64,000 nucleotides of DNA from Streptomyces tanashiensis (GCF_014648895.1 NZ_BMRZ01000011.1:62001-126000); one strand, 5' to 3'; positions 34,637-42,381 are shown, counted from the stretch's first letter. Numbers and translations are program-made. The notes: generated by a model from the sequence alone, not told the origin.

Positions 34637-35118
34637 TGGCACCCCCGGTCCCTGTTCCGGACCCCGTCCGGGATCCCTGGCGGGACGCCATGCGGCTCGC
34701 CCTCGCCGAGGCCGATGCGGCCGCGCCGGCCGGTGACGTACCGGTCGGCGCGGTCGTGCTCGGCCCGGACGGCTCGGTGCTGGCCCGCGCGCACAACGAG
34801 CGGGAGGCCACCGGCGACCCCACGGCGCACGCCGAGGTGCTCGCCCTGCGCAGGGCGGCCGCGGCGACCGGCGAGTGGCGGCTGACGGGCTGCACGCTGG
34901 TCGTGACCCTGGAGCCGTGCGTGATGTGCGCGGGCGCACTCGTCCAGTCGCGCGTCGAGCGGGTGGTGTTCGGGGCGCTCGACGAGAAGGCGGGCGCCAC
35001 GGGTTCGCTCTGGGACCTCGTGCGGGACCGGCGGCTCAACCACCGCCCCGAGGTGATCCAGGGCGTCCTCGGCGAGGAGTGCGCGGAGCAGTTGACGGCC
35101 TTCTTCCGCACGCGCTGA
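34636..35118 (+). CDS. tadA: tRNA adenosine(34) deaminase
   Basis: 160-residue zinc deaminase making inosine at the wobble base of tRNA-Arg(ACG), the kind encoded at 59424-59496 in this window. Zinc and catalytic residues: His65-Ala-Glu67 and Pro94-Cys95-Val-Met-Cys98. Substrate-loop GALDEKAGATGSLWDL and RLNHRPEV are typical TadA. GTG 34636 overlaps the preceding stop by one base, so translation is coupled. The N-terminal Pro-rich tail is slightly longer than in E. coli. Confidence 0.96.
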   Translation: MAPPVPVPDPVRDPWRDAMRLALAEADAAAPAGDVPVGAVVLGPDGSVLARAHNEREATGDPTAHAEVLALRRAAAATGEWRLTGCTLVVTLEPCVMCAGALVQSRVERVVFGALDEKAGATGSLWDLVRDRRLNHRPEVIQGVLGEECAEQLTAFFRTR

Positions 35119-35173
35119 CCTGCGCCGGGATACGGATTTCATCGCAGCGGAACTTTCCGCTAAGCTCTCTCTC

Positions 35174-35258
35174 GGTAGCGTGTCCGAGCGGCCGAAGGAG
35201 CTCGCCTCGAAAGCGAGTGTGGGGAAACTCACCGAGGGTTCAAATCCCTCCGCTACCG
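35174..35258 (+). tRNA. tRNA-Ser (CGA anticodon)
   Basis: Acceptor GGTAGCG pairs with CGCTACC, the anticodon stem CTCGC/GCGAG closes loop CTCGAAA (anticodon CGA), the variable arm is long, and the T loop is GTTCAAATC. CCA is not encoded. It reads UCG, a frequent serine codon in this genome. Confidence 0.95.
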
Positions 35259-35265
35259 CTTCGAT

Positions 35266-35299
35266 CGAAGGGCCCGGCGCATCAGCGCCGGGCCCTTCG
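35266..35299 (+). terminator. Terminator after tRNA-Ser(CGA)
   Basis: 15-bp stem CGAAGGGCCCGGCGC with loop ATCA, eight bases past the tRNA. Confidence 0.85.
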
Positions 35300-35334
35300 G
35301 CGTATCTCCGGTGCCCACGAGGGGCCGTACGGGA

Positions 35335-35374
35335 AAGGCCCCGGTCCGCGCGTGTGTGGCGCGGCCGGGGCCTT
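35335..35374 (+). terminator. Second strong hairpin
   Basis: Stem AAGGCCCCGGTCCGCGC against GCGCGGCCGGGGCCTT, with one mismatch, and a loop GTGTGTG. It probably acts as a second, tandem terminator. From here to 35673 no gene is visible. Confidence 0.7.
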
Positions 35375-35673
35375 CTCACGTGGGACGGGGGGAACGGCAT
35401 CGGGGGGACAAGCCGCTCCCCCCGATGAGAACCGGACCTGCCAGTCCTGCGCCGCGGTCAGGGGGGAAGCTCGCGGCGCGGACCCCGCAGTGCGGGCCGG
35501 TTCCTTCGAGCCCTTCGGATTCCTGCCAGATCCGCCGGGCTCGACATCCATACTGCTCGCCCGTCACCCTTCCGGGGGGCGGCGAAAGGCCCCGATCGCC
35601 GGGTCCTTGGTCCATAAAGCCTCGGTTAGAGTGGCGCGGTCGTACGGCGGGGGAACAGGGGAGGGCTGGGCAG

Positions 35674-35838
35674 ATGGCGCAAGCGAAGAAGGTCGCGCTG
35701 TACGCGGTCGTGGTCTTTGTGCTGTACACGATCGTCACCTCCCCGGCCCGGGCGGCGGATCTGGTCCAGGTAGGGTTCGAGGGCATTTCCAGCGCCGCCC
35801 AGGGAGTCGGCCAGTTCATGACCGAACTCGTCAACTAG
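35674..35838 (+). CDS. Small single-pass membrane protein
   Basis: 54 residues: short basic start (MAQAKK), one hydrophobic helix (VALYAVVVFVLYTIVTSPARA) and a small amphipathic tail (VGFEGISSAAQGVGQFMTELVN). It could be read as a signal peptide with AxA cleavage (ARAA) releasing a 28-residue peptide, but a membrane anchor is equally possible. GGGAGGG precedes ATG 35674. It sits 9 bp before the Dabb gene, so they are probably co-transcribed. No known function. Confidence 0.75.
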   Translation: MAQAKKVALYAVVVFVLYTIVTSPARAADLVQVGFEGISSAAQGVGQFMTELVN

Positions 35839-35847
35839 GAGCCCTCC

Positions 35848-36141
35848 GTGATCCGCCATCTGGTCCTCTTCAAGCTCAACGACGGCGTCTCGCGCGACGA
35901 GCCGCGCGTGGTCGCCGGCGTCGAGGCGTTCCGCGCCCTCGGCGACCAGATCCCGGAGCTGCGGTTCTGGGAGTGCGACTGGAACATCACGGACCGGCCG
36001 ATCGCGTACGACTTCGCCATCAACTCGGCCGTCGAGGACAAGGACGCGCTCCAGCGCTACCTCGACCACCCCGCGCACCAGGCGGGTGTCGCCCAGTGGC
36101 GCGAGTTCGCCACTTGGGTGATCGCGGACTACGCCTTCTAG
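35848..36141 (+). CDS. Dabb (stress-responsive A/B barrel) family protein
   Basis: 97 residues with the full ferredoxin-like pattern of the Dabb family: IRHLVLFKLNDG, then a helix and PELRFWECDWNITDRPIAYDFAINSAVEDKDALQRYLDHPAHQ. The final HPAHQ segment carries the conserved His. Family members are small dimers, some catalysing aromatic cyclisation, most of unknown role. GTG 35848 has GGAG upstream. Confidence 0.92.
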   Translation: MIRHLVLFKLNDGVSRDEPRVVAGVEAFRALGDQIPELRFWECDWNITDRPIAYDFAINSAVEDKDALQRYLDHPAHQAGVAQWREFATWVIADYAF

Positions 36142-36157
36142 TCCTCTCTTCACTCCG

Positions 36158-36187
36158 AGGCCCCCTGCCGTCGCGGCGGGGGGCCTT
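36158..36187 (+). terminator. Terminator after Dabb gene
   Basis: GC-rich hairpin (AGGCCCCC against GGGGGCCT, extended through GCCG/CGGC) followed by TTTT. Confidence 0.8.
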
Positions 36188-36287
36188 TTCCGTGCGTGAC
36201 CTCCCCTTTTTCCGCCAACATGCCCTCAACACGTTGCTATGCGGTGCTTGCACACAGTGGACATGTCTTGTGATGCTATGACCGCTT

Positions 36288-36324
36288 TTGACGGATGAGT
36301 TGACCGTAGTTGACCCAGTCGACC
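36288..36324. promoter_or_regulatory. Direct repeats of TTGACC upstream of sigF-like gene
   Basis: TTGACG 36288-36293, TTGACC 36300-36305, TTGACC 36310-36315 and TCGACC 36319-36324, spaced 12, 10 and 9 bases. Roughly one helical turn apart, so they could form a regulator site on one DNA face, or include a -35 element. Confidence 0.4.
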
Positions 36325-36354
36325 AGCAAGACCAGCCAAAGGGGTGGCGTGAAC

Positions 36355-37200
36355 GTGCCGGCCAGTACAGCACCTCAGGTCCCGCCCCAGCACGAGGCAG
36401 GCGGCCCGGAGACCCCGCGCCCCCGCCCCCAGAGCACCCGCGGCGCCGACACCCGCGCCCTCACGCAGGTGCTCTTCGGGCAGCTCAAGAACCTGGAACC
36501 CGGGACCCCCGAGCACCACCGGGTGCGCGGGGCCCTCATCGAGGCCAACCTGCCGCTCGTGCGGTACGCGGCGGCCCGCTTCCGCTCCCGCAACGAGCCG
36601 ATGGAGGACGTCGTCCAGGTCGGCACCATCGGCCTCATCAACGCCATCGACCGCTTCGACCCCGACCGCGGCGTCCAGTTCCCCACCTTCGCGATGCCCA
36701 CCGTCGTCGGCGAGATCAAGCGGTACTTCCGCGACAACGTCCGGACCGTGCACGTGCCGCGCCGGCTCCACGAACTCTGGGTGCAGGTGAACGGCGCCAC
36801 CGAGGACCTGACGACCGCTCACGGCCGCTCCCCCACGACCGCGGAGATCGCCGAGCGGCTGCGGATCGGCGAGGACGAGGTGCTCGCCTGCATCGAGGCC
36901 GGCCGCTCGTACCACGCCACCTCCCTGGAGGCCGCGCAGGAGGGCGACGGGCTGCCCGGACTGCTCGACCGGCTCGGCTACGAGGACCCCGCCCTGGCCG
37001 GCGTCGAGCACCGCGACCTCGTCCGGCACCTGCTCGTCCAGCTGCCCGAGCGGGAGCAGCGGATCCTGATGCTGCGCTACTACAGCAACTTGACCCAGTC
37101 TCAGATCAGCCAGGAACTCGGCGTCTCCCAGATGCATGTGTCAAGGCTCCTCGCCCGCAGCTTCGCCCGCCTGAGATCCGCAAACAGGATCGAGGCGTAA
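36355..37200 (+). CDS. sigF: SigB/SigF-family RNA polymerase sigma factor, first of tandem pair
   Basis: 281 residues. Region 2: LVRYAAARFRSRNEPMEDVVQVGTIGLINAIDRFDPDRGVQFPTFAMPTVVGEIKRYFRD. Region 3 follows, and region 4 holds the HTH TQSQISQELGVSQMHVSRLLARS. It belongs to the sporulation/stress SigB group, which in Streptomyces acts in late sporulation; identification with sigF rests on the local gene order. GTG 36355 is preferred (GGGG 10 bases upstream) over GTG 36349. No anti-sigma gene adjoins it. Its region-2 DNA is nearly identical to that of the second sigma gene. Confidence 0.88.
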   Translation: MPASTAPQVPPQHEAGGPETPRPRPQSTRGADTRALTQVLFGQLKNLEPGTPEHHRVRGALIEANLPLVRYAAARFRSRNEPMEDVVQVGTIGLINAIDRFDPDRGVQFPTFAMPTVVGEIKRYFRDNVRTVHVPRRLHELWVQVNGATEDLTTAHGRSPTTAEIAERLRIGEDEVLACIEAGRSYHATSLEAAQEGDGLPGLLDRLGYEDPALAGVEHRDLVRHLLVQLPEREQRILMLRYYSNLTQSQISQELGVSQMHVSRLLARSFARLRSANRIEA

Positions 37201-37341
37201 CCAGAACGGGTAGACCGGTTCGGAGCAGTTCTCCGAGGGCCCAAATGCCGTACACCCCTTGTTTCCTGCGGAAATGTCAGCTGTCCGTGTCGACAAGTCA
37301 CTACAGCGTGTTGCCGACATGTGACATTCTGCTGGAACCGA

Positions 37342-37367
37342 GTTTGCCGCAGCCCCGCCGCCGGTAT
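37342..37367 (+). promoter_or_regulatory. Candidate SigB-type promoter of sigN-like gene
   Basis: GTTT at 37342-37345, 16-base spacer, CGGTAT at 37362-37367. The Streptomyces SigB-group consensus is GNNT-N14-16-GGGTAY, so one base differs. Start codon 37436 would leave a leader near 60 bases. The rest of 37201-37435 also has TTTCC-TGC-GGAAA and two related CGACAxGTxAC segments. Confidence 0.5.
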
Positions 37368-37435
37368 TCAGGTGGAGGCTGCGTTCCTCAGATGGTCGCG
37401 GCCACCGCGACCGTCCGCGACCTCAAGGGGGTGGC

Positions 37436-38341
37436 ATGTCCACAGAACTGGGCAGCTCGAAGGTGCTCACGCTCACGCCCGTTCCCGTGCCCGCGCAGAC
37501 GACGGCGCCGACCGCGACCGACAGCGCGGAGGTCACGCCGCCGCCGATGCCGGTCACGCCGGGCGCCCTCGACACCCGCACCCTCTCCCGCTCGCTCTTC
37601 CTGCGGCTGCGCGCCCTCGACACCGAAGGCGCCGCGGCCGACAGCCCGGAGCGGACCTACGTCCGCGACACCCTCATCGAGCTCAACCTCCCCCTCGTGC
37701 GGTACGCGGCGGCCCGCTTCCGCTCCCGCAACGAGCCGATGGAGGACATCGTCCAGGTCGGCACCATCGGCCTCATCAAGGCGATCGACCGCTTCGACTG
37801 CGAACGGGGCGTCGAGTTCCCGACGTTCGCCATGCCGACCGTCGTCGGCGAGATCAAGCGCTTCTTCCGCGACACCTCCTGGTCGGTGCGCGTCCCGCGC
37901 CGGCTCCAGGAGCTGCGCCTCGCCCTGACCAAGGCCAGCGACGAGCTCGCGCAGAAGCTCGACCGCTCCCCCACCGTCCCCGAACTCGCCGCCGTGCTCG
38001 GGGTGTCGGAGGAGGACGTCGTCGACGGCCTCGCCGTCGGCAACGCGTACACCGCCTCCTCGCTCGACTCCCCCTCGCCCGAGGACGACGGCGGCGAGGG
38101 CTCGCTCGCGGACCGCCTCGGCTACGAGGACACCGCGCTCGAAGGCGTCGAGTACCGCGAGTCGCTCAAGCCGCTTCTCGCCAAACTGCCGCCCCGGGAG
38201 CGGCAGATCATCATGCTCCGCTTCTTCGCCAACATGACCCAGTCGCAGATCGGCGAAGAGGTCGGCATCTCCCAGATGCACGTCTCGCGGCTCCTCACCC
38301 GCACCCTCGCCCAGCTGCGCGAGGGCCTCATCTCGGACTGA
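37436..38341 (+). CDS. sigN: SigB/SigF-family RNA polymerase sigma factor, second of tandem pair
   Basis: 301 residues. The N-terminal 45 residues are a Pro/Thr/Val-rich tail; region 2 (LNLPLVRYAAARFRSRNEPMEDIVQVGTIGLIKAIDRFD) matches the first sigma almost residue for residue; region 4 has LPPRERQIIMLRFFANMTQSQIGEEVGISQMHVSRLLTR. By position this corresponds to SigN, which in S. coelicolor is linked to the base of aerial hyphae. GGGGG lies just upstream of ATG 37436. A SigB-type promoter in front suggests regulation by its own group. Confidence 0.88.
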   Translation: MSTELGSSKVLTLTPVPVPAQTTAPTATDSAEVTPPPMPVTPGALDTRTLSRSLFLRLRALDTEGAAADSPERTYVRDTLIELNLPLVRYAAARFRSRNEPMEDIVQVGTIGLIKAIDRFDCERGVEFPTFAMPTVVGEIKRFFRDTSWSVRVPRRLQELRLALTKASDELAQKLDRSPTVPELAAVLGVSEEDVVDGLAVGNAYTASSLDSPSPEDDGGEGSLADRLGYEDTALEGVEYRESLKPLLAKLPPRERQIIMLRFFANMTQSQIGEEVGISQMHVSRLLTRTLAQLREGLISD

Positions 38342-38391
38342 CTTCCCGAAAAGCCCGTCTTGTTGACGACCCGTCAGCCAGACTGGGGCGC

Positions 38392-39210
38392 ATGAGGCGA
38401 AGGAAGCCGGGACTCGTGGCGGTGGCGCTCTGCCTCGGCGGGGCGCTGACCGCCTGCGGCGGAGGAGGAGACGGCGAGGGGTACGCGGCGGTCGGCGCCG
38501 GCCCCTCCCCGAAGGGCGCGGTCGCCCCTTCGGGCGCGGTCACCCTGGTCCCCCTGGAGAGCCCCTCCACGAGCGGCACGACGTCCAGCACGTCGTCCCC
38601 GTCGCCCGCCGCCCCGGGCACGTCCGGGACGCCCTCCACAGGCGGGAGCGGCGCCTCCACGGACCCTTCCAGAGCGCCCGGGACCTCCGGCACCTCCGGC
38701 GCCCCCGGGCCGTCCCGTACGGACGCGGGTACGGGATCGGGCACCGGCACGGGCACGGGTACGGCTCCGACGACCGCGCCCGGTCACGGAGGCTCCGGCG
38801 GCGGAACCGGCACCCCGCCCCGTACGCCGTCCACCACGCCCGGACCCACCACGCCCGGCACCGGCACGCCCCCGTCCTCGCCGACACCGACCCCCGCACC
38901 CGGGCCCGCCGTGCTCAGCGTCTCCGCGCCCGTCCTCGCGGACGGCGACCGGCGCTGGTGCCAACGGGTCACCGTGACCTTCCGCAACACCGGCGGCTCC
39001 GCCGCCACTTCGGGCACGGTCGGCTTCGCGACACACATCATCGGCCTGCTCGGCACCGACTGGGGGACGGTCCCCACCAGCCAGCCGCTGCCCGCGCCGA
39101 TCGCCGCGGGGACGGCGCGGACCCAGACGTACACGGTGTGCCTGGAGTCCTGGCGGGTGCCGCTCGGCATGCGGATCGACACCCGCGAGGTCACCGCTTC
39201 ATGGCGCTGA
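38392..39210 (+). CDS. Secreted lipoprotein with low-complexity linker
   Basis: 272 residues. Lipobox GGALTACGG places the lipidated Cys near residue 21. A 120-residue Ser/Thr/Gly/Pro-rich linker (about 55-175, many GTG, SGTS and TPTP runs) leads to a C-terminal beta-rich domain (VLSVSAPVLADGDRRWCQRVTVTFRNTGGSAATSGTVGFATHIIG...) resembling small extracellular binding modules, with one Cys pair. Function unknown. It starts 50 bp after the second sigma gene and could be its target. The last 20 bp overlap the convergent hydrolase gene. Confidence 0.8.
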   Translation: MRRRKPGLVAVALCLGGALTACGGGGDGEGYAAVGAGPSPKGAVAPSGAVTLVPLESPSTSGTTSSTSSPSPAAPGTSGTPSTGGSGASTDPSRAPGTSGTSGAPGPSRTDAGTGSGTGTGTGTAPTTAPGHGGSGGGTGTPPRTPSTTPGPTTPGTGTPPSSPTPTPAPGPAVLSVSAPVLADGDRRWCQRVTVTFRNTGGSAATSGTVGFATHIIGLLGTDWGTVPTSQPLPAPIAAGTARTQTYTVCLESWRVPLGMRIDTREVTASWR

Positions 39211-40015
39211 GCAGCACCTCCGCGAACTCCACCGGGTGCTCCACGCAGCCCACGTGGCCGCCGGGGAACGCGACGACCTCCGCCCCCGTCAGCTCCGCGA
39301 TCCGCCGGGCCGGCCCGATGAGCGCCGGCTGACCCTCCGACTCCCGCCCGACGCCGAGGACCAGCTTCCCGGCGGCGGCGCGCAGCCCCTCCAGATCCGG
39401 GGCGGAGGAGGAGAAGGGGCACAGGACGTGCTCCAGGAAGACCGGCATGTTGGCGGCCATGCGGGAGGCCATCGGCCGGATGGAGGCGGGCAGTTCGTGC
39501 TGCTCCCGCTCCGGCTTCCGGCCGTCCGGTGTCTCGGAGAACCGGGCCATCGCGGGCCCGAGCCCCTGGGTGCGGTGCAGCTCGCGCACCTCGGCGAAGT
39601 GGTCGCGGTACGGGGCGGGGTCGGCGAGCAGCTCCACCAGGGGCGGCTCGTGGCCGACGACGCGGCGCACCCGGTCCGGGCGGGCGGCGAGCAGGGCGAG
39701 GGCGACGATGGCGCCGGAACTGCTGCCGAAGACGGAGGCGGGCTCGTCCGGCGAGACCGCGTCCAGCACGGCGAGGGCGTCCTCGCACCACTCGGCCACC
39801 CGCTGGTCGCCGAGGGGCCCGTCGAGCGGGCTGCGCGACAGTCCGCGCTGGTCGTACGAGACCACCGTGTACCCGGCGTCCGCGAGCAGGCCGGCCATCC
39901 CTTCGAACAGCCCGGCGTCCCCGGCACCGCCGGGGATCAGGAGCAGGACGGGGCCGCTGCCGCGCGTCTCGTACCGCAGGCGGGCACCGGGAACCTCCAG
40001 CGTCCCGACGTTCAT
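39191..40015 (-). CDS. Alpha/beta hydrolase, TetR-coupled
   Basis: 274 residues: PGGAGDAGLF oxyanion loop, SYDQRGLSRS, nucleophile elbow GSSSG (Ser99) and a C-terminal PGGHVGCVEHP with the catalytic His. The ATG at 40015 overlaps the stop of the TetR gene (ATGA), so both are made from one mRNA. It probably detoxifies or processes whatever ligand the TetR senses. Confidence 0.88.
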   Translation of the reverse strand: MNVGTLEVPGARLRYETRGSGPVLLLIPGGAGDAGLFEGMAGLLADAGYTVVSYDQRGLSRSPLDGPLGDQRVAEWCEDALAVLDAVSPDEPASVFGSSSGAIVALALLAARPDRVRRVVGHEPPLVELLADPAPYRDHFAEVRELHRTQGLGPAMARFSETPDGRKPEREQHELPASIRPMASRMAANMPVFLEHVLCPFSSSAPDLEGLRAAAGKLVLGVGRESEGQPALIGPARRIAELTGAEVVAFPGGHVGCVEHPVEFAEVLLSAMKR

Positions 40016-40590
40016 GATCCGTTCCCCCAGTTCTCCAGGACGTGGTGGAGCGCGTCCAGCGAGCGCGCCCAGGACTCGGCGACGGGGCGGGAGTGCGCGA
40101 AGCCGCCGCTCAGTTCGATGTGGATGTAGCCGTGGAAGGCGCTGCGGAGCAGGCGACCGGCGTCGGTGAGGTCGGGCTCCTGGAGGCCGTAGCCGCGCAG
40201 CATGCCGTGGGTGAGCTCGACGGCGCGCAGGAAGACCGCGGTGTCGGCGACCTCCTCCGGGTCGATCCGCTGCTGGGTGGCCGCGTACCGCCCGGGGTGG
40301 GCGAGGGCGTAGTCGCGGTAGGCGTCGGCGAAGGCGACGAGCGCCTCCTTGCCCGACCGGCCGGCCACGGCGGTGCCGATGGCGTCGTTCATCTCGGCCG
40401 AGGCGAGGAGCGCGAGCCGCACCCGCAGGTCCCGCAGGTTCCTGATGTGTGAGTAGAGGCTCGCGTCCTTGACCCCGAAGCGCCGGGCCAGTGCCGAGAC
40501 GGTGACCTTGTCGAAGCCGCTCTCGTCCGCCAGCTCGGCGGCGGCTCGTACGAGCCCGTCGGCGGTGATTCCCGCGCGCACCACAGGCAC
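40012..40590 (-). CDS. TetR-family regulator with TetR_C-type effector domain
   Basis: 192 residues. HTH: AELADESGFDKVTVSALARRFGVKDASLYSHIRNLRDLR, then an effector domain of the WHG/TetR_C_33 type (FADAYRDYALAHPGRYAATQQ). GTG 40590 follows AGGAAAGGGG. A perfect palindrome lies 8-26 bases upstream and overlaps the ribosome site, so autorepression of this two-gene operon is expected. Confidence 0.92.
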   Translation of the reverse strand: MPVVRAGITADGLVRAAAELADESGFDKVTVSALARRFGVKDASLYSHIRNLRDLRVRLALLASAEMNDAIGTAVAGRSGKEALVAFADAYRDYALAHPGRYAATQQRIDPEEVADTAVFLRAVELTHGMLRGYGLQEPDLTDAGRLLRSAFHGYIHIELSGGFAHSRPVAESWARSLDALHHVLENWGNGS

Positions 40591-40597
40591 TTCCCCT

Positions 40598-40616
40598 TTC
40601 CTAGGAGTCCTAGGAA
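40598..40616. promoter_or_regulatory. TetR operator TTCCTAGGA-G-TCCTAGGAA
   Basis: Perfect 9-bp arms around a central G, each arm containing the self-complementary CCTAGG. A further CCTAGG occurs at 40629-40634. Located over the ribosome-binding region of the TetR-hydrolase operon. Confidence 0.8.
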
Positions 40617-40640
40617 GAAAGCTAGCACCCCTAGGTACGG

Positions 40641-41564
40641 TCACGCACCGAGAAAGCGCACTCCCGTCAGACGCTCCGACTCCTCCCACAGCCGGCGGCC
40701 CGTCCCGGGGTCGCCCGCCGCGTCGGAGAGACGTACGCGGGTCGGGGTGCCCCGCAGTTCCCCCATGCCGTCCGGGCCGATGAACTCGCCGCCCTCGACG
40801 GACGGATCGGTCGCCGCGTACAGCTGGGGCAGCGCGCCCCGCTCCGGTCGCTGGGCGAGCAGCGGATTGCCGATCCGGCCGAAGAACAGCTTCGCCAGAC
40901 CGGAGGTGTCCTTCATCTGGAGGCTGGTGGCGGTGTACCCGGGGTGGGCGAGCACGCTGCGGACCGGTCCGGCGTCCGCGGTCAGGCGGCGGTGCAGCTC
41001 CTGGCCGAAGACGGCGTTCGCGAACTTGGACTGGTTGTAGAAGGCCATGGGCGCGTAGCCGCGCTCGCCGCTCAGGTCGTCGAAGCGGAGGCTGCCCTGG
41101 CGGTGGTTGATCGAGCTGACCGTGACCACCCGGGGGGCGGTCCCGGCGGCGAGCAGGTCGAGCAGCAGTCCGGTGAGCGCGAAGTGCCCGAGGTGGTTGG
41201 TGGCGAACTGGAGCTCGTGACCCTGGGGGCTGAGCGTGCGAGGCGGGGCCATCACGCCCGCGTTGTTGACGAGCACGTCCAGGTGCGGGTGCTCGGCGCG
41301 CATCCGGTCGGCGAAGGCACGCACCGAGGCCAGGTCGGCGAGGTCGAGCGGGCGGACGTCGAGGAGGCGCGCGTCGACGTCGAGGGCCTCCACGGCGCGG
41401 CGGCCCTTCTCCTCGTCCCGTACGGCGAGGATGACGCGCCCGCCCCGGCGGGCGAGCGCGCGGGTGGTGGCGAGGCCGAGACCGCTGTTGGCCCCGGTGA
41501 CGACGAAGACCCGCCCGGTCTGGTCCGGGATCAGGTCGGCGGTCCAGCGCTGCTTGTCAGTCAT
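40641..41564 (-). CDS. Short-chain dehydrogenase/reductase
   Basis: 307 residues. NAD(P)-binding TGANSGLG (23-30), NNAG block (VLVNNAGVMAPP), catalytic Ser in VTVSSINH and Tyr-x-x-x-Lys in FYNQSKFAN. Related to retinol-dehydrogenase/WWOX-like SDRs (QFATNHLGHFALT). No Shine-Dalgarno before ATG 41564; the promoter places the start point at or near the ATG. It ends 51 bp before the TetR start on the same strand, so read-through into that operon is possible. Confidence 0.92.
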   Translation of the reverse strand: MTDKQRWTADLIPDQTGRVFVVTGANSGLGLATTRALARRGGRVILAVRDEEKGRRAVEALDVDARLLDVRPLDLADLASVRAFADRMRAEHPHLDVLVNNAGVMAPPRTLSPQGHELQFATNHLGHFALTGLLLDLLAAGTAPRVVTVSSINHRQGSLRFDDLSGERGYAPMAFYNQSKFANAVFGQELHRRLTADAGPVRSVLAHPGYTATSLQMKDTSGLAKLFFGRIGNPLLAQRPERGALPQLYAATDPSVEGGEFIGPDGMGELRGTPTRVRLSDAAGDPGTGRRLWEESERLTGVRFLGA

Positions 41565-41571
41565 GCGGCAC

Positions 41572-41600
41572 ACGTTGCCTTTCGTGTCACCGAGTGTCAA
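41572..41600 (-). promoter_or_regulatory. Leaderless promoter of the SDR gene
   Basis: On the minus strand TTGACA (forward 41595-41600), 17-base spacer, CAACGT (forward 41572-41577), then 7 bases to ATG 41564. The -35 is a perfect consensus and the -10 is weak. Confidence 0.65.
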
Positions 41601-41645
41601 GCGCGCCTCTAGATGCCATGGACGTCACCGCGTTACCATCGGACC

Positions 41646-42242
41646 GTGACCACCCTCGCCCAGCGCAAACGCCAGCTCGTCGCGACCGAACTCACCGAGG
41701 CGGCGCTCCAGCTGCTCGCCCTCCGGGGGTTCGACGCGGTGACCGTCGACGAGATCGCGACCACCGCGGGGGTCTCCAAGCGGACCTTCTTCCGGTACTT
41801 CGCGTCCAAGGAGGACGTGGTCGTCCAGTTCCTGGCCGGCATGGGCGCCGACATGCGCGCGGGGCTCGCCGCCCGGCCCGCCGGGGAGCGCCCTTCCGAG
41901 GCGCTGCTCCACACCGTCTCCGTACCGCTGACCGTGTGCGGCGACCATGCCGAGCGCGCCCTGCCGGTGGTCCGGCTGATCCTGCGGACGCCGGCGCTGC
42001 TCGCCCGCTTCCTGGAGCACCAGGCGCGGTGGCGCGAGGAGCTGACGGAGGAGCTGGCGGTCCGCCTCGGACGCGATCCCGGCACCGACCTCCGCCCCCG
42101 GCTCGCGGCGGGCGTGGCACTCGCAGCCTTCGACGCCGTGCTGCACCGGTGGAGCGAGGGCGAGGGCACCGAGGACCCCGGCGCGCTGATCGAGGAGGCC
42201 TTCGCGGTGCTCGCGCCGGCACTGGACGCGACGGCCGGGTGA
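41646..42242 (+). CDS. TetR-family regulator, divergent from SDR
   Basis: 198 residues from GTG 41646: VTTLAQRKRQLVATELTEAALQLLALRGFDAVTVDEIATTAGVSKRTFFRYFASKEDVVVQFL is the HTH. The C-terminal domain is MftR-like (LRTPALLARFLEHQARWREEL). TACCAT lies 7 bases upstream of the GTG, suggesting a leaderless mRNA; the longer reading frame from 41613 lacks any Shine-Dalgarno. It probably controls the divergent SDR. Its last codons and stop lie in the first unit of a 16-bp tandem array. Confidence 0.92.
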   Translation: MTTLAQRKRQLVATELTEAALQLLALRGFDAVTVDEIATTAGVSKRTFFRYFASKEDVVVQFLAGMGADMRAGLAARPAGERPSEALLHTVSVPLTVCGDHAERALPVVRLILRTPALLARFLEHQARWREELTEELAVRLGRDPGTDLRPRLAAGVALAAFDAVLHRWSEGEGTEDPGALIEEAFAVLAPALDATAG

Positions 42243-42327
42243 ACGAACGGCCGGGTGAACGAACGGCCGGGGTGAACGAACGGCCGGGTAGAAGAACGGC
42301 CGGGTAGAAGAACGGCCACACAGAAGA
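42231..42327 (+). repeat. 16-bp tandem array (6 copies) over tetR stop codon
   Basis: Units ACGGCCGGGTGAACGA at 42231, 42247 and (17 bp, one extra G) 42263, then ACGGCCGGGTAGAAGA at 42280 and 42296, and a degenerate ACGGCCACACAGAAGA at 42312. The first unit contains the last Thr-Ala-Gly codons and TGA of the TetR gene. The unit is not a multiple of three, so reading frames shift through the array. A hairpin terminator follows. Confidence 0.93.
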
Positions 42328-42340
42328 GCCGCACAAAAGA

Positions 42341-42381
42341 ACGGTGGGCCGGGTCCGCGTGCTGCGGATCCGGCCCACCGT
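42341..42381. terminator. Bidirectional terminator
   Basis: An 18-bp stem (ACGGTGGGCCGGGTCCGC with one wobble pair) and 5-base loop between the TetR gene and the convergent membrane protein gene. Confidence 0.85.
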
